Below, piece after piece: positions 54,677 through 64,000 of a DNA stretch of 64,000 nucleotides. A program made the position numbers and the translations under genes. The first letter of the stretch is position 1. Every line of letters begins with the position of its first letter. Source of the DNA: an uncultured Actinomycetales bacterium (lineage in GTDB: Bacteria; Actinomycetota; Actinomycetes; S36-B12); contig CAJXYI010000007.1 of assembly GCA_913063435.1 (NCBI GenBank), positions 1 through 64,000 of the forward strand, written 5' to 3'. Below the pieces are notes generated by a model, which was not told the DNA's origin, ran no database searches, and worked only from the letters and a program-made list of their open reading frames with translations.

Positions 54677-55930
54677 ATGAACGCGTCCGGTTCACATCGG
54701 TTGCCGACTCCGGCGGCGGGTGAGGAAATCGCCTGGGTGGCGCAGCATCTGGCCGATCTGGTCACCGGTCCGGTGCGGTCAGGGGTGATTCACGGCGGGC
54801 AATCCCACGCCGATCGAGCCCTGGCGACCTTCGATGTCACCGGATACGCCCGTGATCGTAATGAGGTGTGGCCGCAGAACCGACAGGGCGCCAGCCGCCT
54901 CTCGCCATATATCCGGCATGGACTGCTCGACCTGCCGCGTGTGTGGAAGCACGTGCACGACGGCCCGGCGAAGGATGTCGAAACCTTCCGCAGTGAACTC
55001 CTGTGGCAGGAGTACGCCCGGCACCTGTACGCCCGGGTGGGTCGATCGACACGGCGCTCGCTGCGCTTCGCGGTCGAGGAACGATCCGAGGCAGCGCCGA
55101 CTCGGTGGACCCCGGACACCGTCGAGGATGCGGCACAGGACATGGCATGTCTGGAACTGTCCCTGCGCGATCTCACCGAGCAGGGCTGGCTGACCAACCA
55201 GCAGCGGATGTGGCTGGCATCCCACCACACGGTTCGCCTGGGACGGGGTTGGCGCGATGGAGAGGATGAGTTCTTTCGCAATCTACTCGATGGATCCCGA
55301 GCCGCGAATCGATTGGGCTGGCAGTGGACGGTCGGTGCACTCACCGGCAAGCAATACGGGTTCTCCCGCTGGCAGGTCCACAAGCGCGCACCGGGACTGT
55401 GCGGCACGTGCTCCCGGCAGGCAGACTGCCCGATCGAGCAGTGGCCTGATGACGAACAGGTCGCCCCGCGTGCCATGGTCGACCCGCTGGTGCGCAAGGA
55501 TCCCGACCTCGCCAGCACCCGTGGTCCGCTCGCGGCCGAAATCGTCGAGACACCCGAGGCTGTGTGGATGACCGCGGAGTCCCTCGGCGATGACGATGCC
55601 GCCCTCGCTGCATGGCCGGACCTACCCGTGGTGTTCGTCTTCGACAGCGCCCTGCTCACCCGACTGCGCCTTGCGGCGCATCGACTGGTGTTCCTCACCG
55701 AGTGCCTCGCCGACCTCGCAACGCGCCGTGATGTCGGTGTCTGGCTCGGCAGTCCCCGCGAAGTGCTCGCCCAGACGTCCATCGCCACCACATTCGCTCC
55801 GGTCCCCGGATGGTCGGCTCACGCGCGACATCTGCGCGTCGATGCGCTGCATCCTTGGCCCTGGCTCGTGCCACCGCATGCGGGTCCGGTGACCTCATTC
55901 ACCGCCTGGCGCCGCCGCGCGGGCGTGTGA
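54677..55930 (+). CDS. Photolyase/cryptochrome-like FAD-binding protein, apparently circularly permuted
   Basis: N-terminal FAD-binding-domain motifs (YARDRNEVWPQNRQGASRLSPYIRHGLLDLPRVWKHV, FRSELLWQEYARHLY, GSRAANRLGWQWTVGALTGKQYGFSRWQVHKRAP) followed by a photolyase-N-like segment (VVFVFDSALLTRLRLAAHRLVFLTECLADLATRRDVGVWLGSPREVLA). Confidence 0.8.
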   Translation: MNASGSHRLPTPAAGEEIAWVAQHLADLVTGPVRSGVIHGGQSHADRALATFDVTGYARDRNEVWPQNRQGASRLSPYIRHGLLDLPRVWKHVHDGPAKDVETFRSELLWQEYARHLYARVGRSTRRSLRFAVEERSEAAPTRWTPDTVEDAAQDMACLELSLRDLTEQGWLTNQQRMWLASHHTVRLGRGWRDGEDEFFRNLLDGSRAANRLGWQWTVGALTGKQYGFSRWQVHKRAPGLCGTCSRQADCPIEQWPDDEQVAPRAMVDPLVRKDPDLASTRGPLAAEIVETPEAVWMTAESLGDDDAALAAWPDLPVVFVFDSALLTRLRLAAHRLVFLTECLADLATRRDVGVWLGSPREVLAQTSIATTFAPVPGWSAHARHLRVDALHPWPWLVPPHAGPVTSFTAWRRRAGV

Positions 55931-55999
55931 GCGCTGTGTGGCTAGACTGCGGCGAGCCCGGAAACCATCGTCCGCCCAGATTTCCCCGCGAGGTGTCTA

Positions 56000-57586
56000 G
56001 TGTCCAAGCCCGTCGTGCTGATCGCTGAAGAGCTCTCCCCGGCGACCGTCGAGGCCCTCGGCCCGGACTTCGAGATCCGCTACTGCGATGGTGCTGATCG
56101 CTCCCAGCTGCTGCCGGCCATTGCCGATGTGGACGCGATCCTCGTTCGCTCTGCGACCAAGGTCGATGCCGAGGCGATAGCGGCTGCTTCCAAGCTGAAG
56201 GTCATCGCCCGCGCCGGGGTCGGTTTGGACAACGTCGACGTGAAGGCCGCCACCCAGGCGGGCGTCATGGTTGTCAACGCGCCCACCTCCAACATCGTCA
56301 GTGCCGCTGAACTCGCCGTTGGGTTGTTGCTGGCCAGTGCGCGCAAGATCGTCCCCGCCAATCTGTCATTGAAGGCCGGGGAGTGGAAGCGGTCGAAGTA
56401 CACCGGTGTGGAACTGACCGAGAAGACCGTCGGAATCGTGGGCCTGGGACGTATCGGGATCCTGGTGGCCCAGCGGCTCTCCGCCTTCGGCGTCCGACTG
56501 ATCGCCTACGACCCCTATGTTCAGCCGGCACGTGCAGCACAGATCGGCGTTCGCATGGTCAGCCTCGAAGACTTGCTCGCCGAGTCGGATTTCATCACCA
56601 TCCACCTGCCCAAGACGCCCGAGACGGCGAACCTGATCGATGCCGACAAACTCCGCCTGGTGAAGCCGACCGTGCACATCATCAACGCGGCGCGTGGCGG
56701 CATCATCGATGAAGCGGCGTTGTTCGAGGCGATGACCGAAGGCCGAGTCGCCGGTGCGGGGCTGGACGTCTACGCCAGCGAGCCGTGCACCGACTCGCCG
56801 CTGTTCGGTTTGGAAAGCGTCGTGGCCACCCCGCATCTGGGTGCCTCCACCGATGAGGCGCAGGAGAAGGCGGGCATCGCGGTAGCGCGGTCCGTGCGTC
56901 TGGCCCTGGCGGGCGAACTCGTCCCCGATGCGGTCAATGTGCAAGGTGGAGTCGTCGCTGAACCCATCCGCCCACTGCTACCCCTGGCCGAGCATCTGGG
57001 CCAGATCGCCAGCGGACTCGTCGAGACCGCGGTCGAGCGGGTCGACATCGAGGTGCGCGGTGAGGCCGCCGATCTCGATGTGCGTGTCATCGAACTCGCA
57101 GCGTTGAAGGGAGTGTTCTCCGGACTGGTCCACGATGCGGTGTCCTTCGTCAACGCGCCGGTCCTGGCCGAGCAGCGCGGCGTCGAGGTAGCGCTGACCA
57201 CTGATCGCGAGAGCGCCGATCACCGCACTCTCGTGCGCGTCCGACTGACGCTCACTGATGGCGCCATGTTGTCGGTGGCCGGCACGGTCACCGGGGCCCG
57301 GCATGTGGAGAAACTCGTCGAGGTCGATGAATTCGATGTCGATGTCCCCATCAGCGAGCACATGGCCCTGTTCCGCTACCACGATCGTCCGGGCATGGTC
57401 GGCGTCGTCGGACGCCTCCTCGGCGAGGCGAGTATCAACATCGGCGGCATGCAGGTCAGCCGCGATGACGCCGGCGGTCATGCTCTCATCGTGCTGACCG
57501 TCGACAGTCCTGTTCCGGCGCCGACCCTGTCGAACATCGTCGACGAGATCGGCGCACACACCGGTCGAGGCGTCAGCGTCGTGTGA
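56000..57586 (+). CDS. serA: Phosphoglycerate dehydrogenase (long form with ACT domain)
   Basis: VIARAGVGLDNVDVKAATQAGVMVVNAPTSNIVSAAELAVGLLLA; C-terminal ACT domain. Confidence 0.97.
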   Translation: MSKPVVLIAEELSPATVEALGPDFEIRYCDGADRSQLLPAIADVDAILVRSATKVDAEAIAAASKLKVIARAGVGLDNVDVKAATQAGVMVVNAPTSNIVSAAELAVGLLLASARKIVPANLSLKAGEWKRSKYTGVELTEKTVGIVGLGRIGILVAQRLSAFGVRLIAYDPYVQPARAAQIGVRMVSLEDLLAESDFITIHLPKTPETANLIDADKLRLVKPTVHIINAARGGIIDEAALFEAMTEGRVAGAGLDVYASEPCTDSPLFGLESVVATPHLGASTDEAQEKAGIAVARSVRLALAGELVPDAVNVQGGVVAEPIRPLLPLAEHLGQIASGLVETAVERVDIEVRGEAADLDVRVIELAALKGVFSGLVHDAVSFVNAPVLAEQRGVEVALTTDRESADHRTLVRVRLTLTDGAMLSVAGTVTGARHVEKLVEVDEFDVDVPISEHMALFRYHDRPGMVGVVGRLLGEASINIGGMQVSRDDAGGHALIVLTVDSPVPAPTLSNIVDEIGAHTGRGVSVV

Positions 57587-57596
57587 TCTAGCTCGG

Positions 57597-60634
<3,038 letters not shown>

Positions 60635-60645
60635 CGTCACCCGAC

Positions 60646-61758
60646 ATGAGCACGCTCAGTGCGGGTCTGTGGCCCATCGCCGATCATCGTGGAGGGGACA
60701 CGACCCCGACCGCACGTCGTGACGAGATCCTCGCCGATCCTGGATTCGGCCGGCATTTCTCCGATCACATGGTGCGCGCCCGTTGGACCGCCGACGGAGG
60801 CTGGCATGACGCCGAGCTCGTCCCGTACGGACCACTCACGATGGACCCGGCTACCAACTTCATCCATTACGGCCAATCCATTTTCGAAGGTCTGAAGGCC
60901 TATCGGCACTCCGACGACAGCATCTGGACCTTCCGTCCCCTCGCCAATGCCCAACGATTCGCCAACAGCGCGCGCCGGTTGGCGATGGCGGAGTTGCCGG
61001 CGGAGTTGTTCCTGGCCAGTCTCGAAGCTCTCGTCCAGGCTGATCGTGACTGGGTGCCCAGTAAGCCTGAGCATTCGCTGTATCTGCGCCCGTTCATGTT
61101 CTCCACCGAGGTCGGACTCGGTGTCCGTCCGGCGAATGCCTACGAATATCTGCTGATCGCCTCACCGGCCGCGGCGTACTTCGCCGATGGAGTCAAGCCG
61201 GTCAGCGTGTGGTTGTCCGATGACTACGTTCGCGCGGCGCCCGGCGGCACGGGCGAGGCGAAGTGCGCGGGCAATTACGCCGCGTCCCTGATCGCCCAGG
61301 CCGAGGCTGCCCAGCATGGCTGCGACCAGGTGGTGTGGCTCGATGCCGTCGAGCGGCGCTATGTCGAGGAGATGGGCGGCATGAACCTGTACTTCGTGTA
61401 CGGGTCGGGTGACTCCGCCCGATTGCTCACTCCGGCGTTGACGGGCACCCTGCTGCCCGGGGTGACGCGCGACTCCCTCCTCGTGCTCGCCGAAGACCTC
61501 GGCATCAGGGCCGATGAGGGCACGATCACCGTCGACGAATGGCGTGCTGGCTGCGCCTCGGGGGAGATCACCGAGGTGTTCGCCTGCGGTACCGCGGCGG
61601 TCGTGACCCCGGTGGGGGCCGTGAAGTCCCGGGAAGGGTCCTGGCAGGTCGGGTCCGGTGGAGCGGGCCCGGTCACCATGCGTCTGCGTGGGGCTCTGCT
61701 CGATATCCAAGGTGGCCAGACACCCGACCGCCATCAGTGGCTGCACCGATTGGCCTGA
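60646..61758 (+). CDS. ilvE: Branched-chain amino acid aminotransferase
   Basis: FSDHMVRARWTADGGWHDAELVPYGPLTMDPATNFIHYGQSIFEGLKAYR, AKCAGNYAASLIAQAEAAQHGCDQVVWLDAVERRYVEEMGGMN. Confidence 0.97.
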   Translation: MSTLSAGLWPIADHRGGDTTPTARRDEILADPGFGRHFSDHMVRARWTADGGWHDAELVPYGPLTMDPATNFIHYGQSIFEGLKAYRHSDDSIWTFRPLANAQRFANSARRLAMAELPAELFLASLEALVQADRDWVPSKPEHSLYLRPFMFSTEVGLGVRPANAYEYLLIASPAAAYFADGVKPVSVWLSDDYVRAAPGGTGEAKCAGNYAASLIAQAEAAQHGCDQVVWLDAVERRYVEEMGGMNLYFVYGSGDSARLLTPALTGTLLPGVTRDSLLVLAEDLGIRADEGTITVDEWRAGCASGEITEVFACGTAAVVTPVGAVKSREGSWQVGSGGAGPVTMRLRGALLDIQGGQTPDRHQWLHRLA

Positions 61759-61798
61759 ACCCGCCCGGAGGAATCGAACCTCGGGGTATGCTGATCTC

Positions 61799-61825
61799 GT
61801 GCTCGACCAGATCATTATTTCCTAG
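61799..61825 (+). CDS. cimA leader peptide (GTG start) V/M-L-D-Q-I-I-I-S
   Basis: GTG CTC GAC CAG ATC ATT ATT TCC TAG; TATGCT 6 nt upstream; directly followed by hairpin and intrinsic terminator before cimA. Confidence 0.78.
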   Translation: MLDQIIIS

Positions 61826-61887
61826 CGCATCGGCGCCGCTCTCGCGGCATCGATGCGCAGCCCTTCGCACCCGCGGGGGGCTTTTTT
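61825..61887 (+). terminator. Attenuator: hairpin 61825-61858 followed by intrinsic terminator (AGCCC...GGGCTTTTTT, 61859-61887)
   Basis: GCGCATCG gc GCCGC tctc GCGGC at CGATGCGC, then AGCCC ttcgcacccgcggg GGGCT TTTTT. Confidence 0.85.
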
Positions 61888-61928
61888 AGTGCCCATTCAC
61901 GACGGGAGGGGCACAGAGAGGAACGACG

Positions 61929-63521
61929 ATGCCCAGCCTGCCCCTCGGGGATTCCTTCCATGTTTACGACACCACGCTGCGCGATGGAGCTCAGCGTGAA
62001 GGGATCGCGTACTCGGTCGAAGACAAACTCGCAGTCGCGGGCTTGCTCGATGATTACGGCGTCGGCTTCATCGAGGGCGGCTGGCCGGGGGCTATGCCGA
62101 AGGACACGGAATTCTTCGCTCGCGCTCGTGCGGAACTCGATCTGCAAACAGCGAAGTTGGTGGCCTTCGGTGCCACCCGCAAGCCCGGTGTTCCGGTGGC
62201 CGACGATCCGCAGGTCGCGGCACTGCTGGAGTCGCAGGCTCCGGTGATCACGCTCGTGGCGAAGTCCGATGTGCGCCACGTCACCGAGGCGCTACGCACC
62301 ACGCTCGACGAGAACCTCGCGATGATCACGGATACGGTGCGTTATCTGGCCGAGCAGGATCGGCGGGTGTTCCTGGATCTCGAGCACTTCTTCGACGGAT
62401 ACGTACATGATCGCGATTACGGGGCTCGGATCCTCGAGTCAGCCTTCACGGCGGGGGCCGATGTCGGAGTTCTGTGCGACACCAACGGCGGCATGCTGCC
62501 GCACGGAATGTTCGAGGTCGTACGCGAGGTCGCGGAACGGTCTGGCGTCCGGCTCGGAATCCACTGCCAGGACGACACCGGATGCGCGATCGCCAACACC
62601 ATCTCTGCGGTGGAAGCCGGAGTCACGCACGTGCAGTGCACTGCGAACGGCTATGGCGAACGGACCGGGAACGCTGACCTGTTCCCGGTGGTGGCCAATC
62701 TCGAGACGAAACTCGACATGCGTGTCCTACCGGACGGCAAACTCCGCGAAACGATGCGTATCTCCCATGCCATTGCCGAGATCGCCAATATCGCCCCGGA
62801 CACTCACCAGCCGTATGCGGGGGTGTCATCGTTCGCGCATAAGGCTGGACTCCACGCCAGTGCGCTCAAGGTGAACGCTGATCTGTACAACCACATCGAT
62901 CCTGCCCTGGTGGGCAACGATCAGCGGGTACTCATCACGGAGATGGCCGGGCGAGCATCGGTCGAGCTCAAGGGACGCGAACTCGGCTATGACCTCTCCG
63001 ATGCGCCGGAGGTACTCACCCGAGTGGTGGATCGGGTGAAGGATCTCGAGGCCCAGGGCTGGTCTTTCGAGGCTGCCGATGCATCCTTCGAGATGCTCCT
63101 GCTCGATGAGGGATCAGGATCTGTTGCTCGCCACTTCACGGTCGAGTCCTGGCGCACGATCGTCGAACAGTCTCCCGACGGTCGTGTCGTGAGCGAAGCG
63201 ACGGTGAAACTGCACGCGGGTGGAGAACGGACCATCGTCACGGCCGAGGGCAACGGCCCGGTCAACGCACTCGACCAAGCCCTACGCAAGGCCGTTGTCG
63301 GTCTGTTTCCCGAGCTCACCGGTGTCAGCCTCACCGACTACAAGGTGCGGCTGTTGAATAACTCGCGTGGAACCGATGCCATCACCCGGGTTCTGATCGG
63401 CACCACCGACGGTGATGACACCTGGAGCACGATCGGAGTGCACGAGAACGTGATCGCGGCATCGTGGCGGGCATTGGAGGACGCGGTGTCCTATGCGCTC
63501 CTTCGGCGACGCCGCGACTAG
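61929..63521 (+). CDS. cimA: Citramalate synthase
   Basis: FHVYDTTLRDGAQREGIAYSVEDKLAVAGLLDDYGVGFIEGGWPGAMPKDTEFFARA, HCQDDTGCAIANTISAVEAGVTHVQCTANGYGERTGNADL. Confidence 0.95.
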   Translation: MPSLPLGDSFHVYDTTLRDGAQREGIAYSVEDKLAVAGLLDDYGVGFIEGGWPGAMPKDTEFFARARAELDLQTAKLVAFGATRKPGVPVADDPQVAALLESQAPVITLVAKSDVRHVTEALRTTLDENLAMITDTVRYLAEQDRRVFLDLEHFFDGYVHDRDYGARILESAFTAGADVGVLCDTNGGMLPHGMFEVVREVAERSGVRLGIHCQDDTGCAIANTISAVEAGVTHVQCTANGYGERTGNADLFPVVANLETKLDMRVLPDGKLRETMRISHAIAEIANIAPDTHQPYAGVSSFAHKAGLHASALKVNADLYNHIDPALVGNDQRVLITEMAGRASVELKGRELGYDLSDAPEVLTRVVDRVKDLEAQGWSFEAADASFEMLLLDEGSGSVARHFTVESWRTIVEQSPDGRVVSEATVKLHAGGERTIVTAEGNGPVNALDQALRKAVVGLFPELTGVSLTDYKVRLLNNSRGTDAITRVLIGTTDGDDTWSTIGVHENVIAASWRALEDAVSYALLRRRRD

Positions 63522-63531
63522 GCTGCTGCTC

Positions 63532-64000
63532 GTGCTGATTGCTCGTGTATCCCATCATGATGAGGTGTCCTTCGCCGCTGTGAACGGCGACCGGGTCGAC
63601 CTGATCGACACGCATCCGTTCGGTGAGGTTCAACTGACGGGGGAGTCGCACCCGCTCGAATCGGTGCGTGTTCTGGCTCCCATCCTGCCGAGCAAGGTCA
63701 TCGCAGTGGGCAAGAACTACGCCGATCATGCAACCGAAATGGGGGGAGAGGTCCCCGCCGAGCCCATGATCTTCTTGAAGCCGAGCACCTCGGTGATCGG
63801 CCCGGGTGCCCCGATTGTGCTCCCCACGTCATCACGGCACGTCGATCTCGAAGCGGAACTCGCCGTCGTGATCGGACGGATGTGCCGCCATGTGCCCATC
63901 GATCGTGTTGGCGATGTCGTCTTGGGCTACACCTGCGCCAACGATGTCTCGGCGCGTGACCATCAAGCCAGTGATGGTCAATGGGGCAGGGCGAAGGGAT
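63532..64000 (+). CDS. Fumarylacetoacetate hydrolase family protein, truncated by window end
   Basis: KVIAVGKNYADHATEMGGEVPAEPMIFLKPSTSVIGPGAPIVLP...VDLEAELAVVIGR...GYTCANDVSARDHQASDGQWGRAKG; GTG start with TAGGCT at a 7 nt gap. Confidence 0.93.
   Translation, partial: MLIARVSHHDEVSFAAVNGDRVDLIDTHPFGEVQLTGESHPLESVRVLAPILPSKVIAVGKNYADHATEMGGEVPAEPMIFLKPSTSVIGPGAPIVLPTSSRHVDLEAELAVVIGRMCRHVPIDRVGDVVLGYTCANDVSARDHQASDGQWGRAKG

Noticed and set aside
61539-61889. 116 aa ORF extending from ilvE through the cimA leader, including an ATG at 61788 (MLISCSTRSLFPS...)
   Set aside because: Overlaps ilvE in another frame, the ATG overlaps the likely -10 TATGCT, and the codons are not isoleucine-rich; the GTG 61799 frame fits attenuation better.

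Overview
The window is a 64 kb contiguous piece of a high-GC actinobacterial chromosome. It holds about 47 protein-coding genes; no rRNA, tRNA, CRISPR array, phage or transposase was recognised. The left part (about 1-26 kb) carries the end of the ATP synthase operon (atpD-atpC), a DUF559-type endonuclease gene, a cobalamin adenosyltransferase, murA, an ethylmalonyl-CoA-type mutase, nucS, ethylmalonyl-CoA pathway genes (ccr, mce, thiolase, meaB, fused 3-hydroxyacyl-CoA dehydrogenase), a TPR-thioredoxin and glycogen/alpha-glucan genes (glgB-glgE-glgP-glgX). The right part (about 28-64 kb) carries echA, a methyltransferase, a hexapeptide acyltransferase, a GT4/GH57/methyltransferase polysaccharide cluster, etfBA, iscS-like, mnmA, ligA, gatCAB and the branched-chain amino acid/serine genes (ilvD, ilvBNC, serA, leuA, leuB, ilvE, cimA). 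Main observations: (1) three short leader peptides with matching regulatory codons sit upstream of ilvB (Ile-Ile-Val), leuA (Leu-Leu-Leu) and cimA (Ile-Ile-Ile); all look leaderless and are followed by alternative hairpins. (2) A family of about 60 bp palindromic elements shares a conserved core but has variable arms; two copies flank the DUF559 gene and a third lies exactly between two convergent stop codons. (3) A photolyase/cryptochrome-like protein appears circularly permuted and sits beside a DUF2256/DUF3253-like protein. (4) A TANNNT box 6-8 nt before the start codon is widespread (leaderless transcription), in four cases built from the upstream gene's stop codon. (5) A 16 bp perfect palindrome lies just downstream of the predicted ccr promoter. 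(6) An orphan secreted/membrane protein interrupts otherwise conserved synteny.
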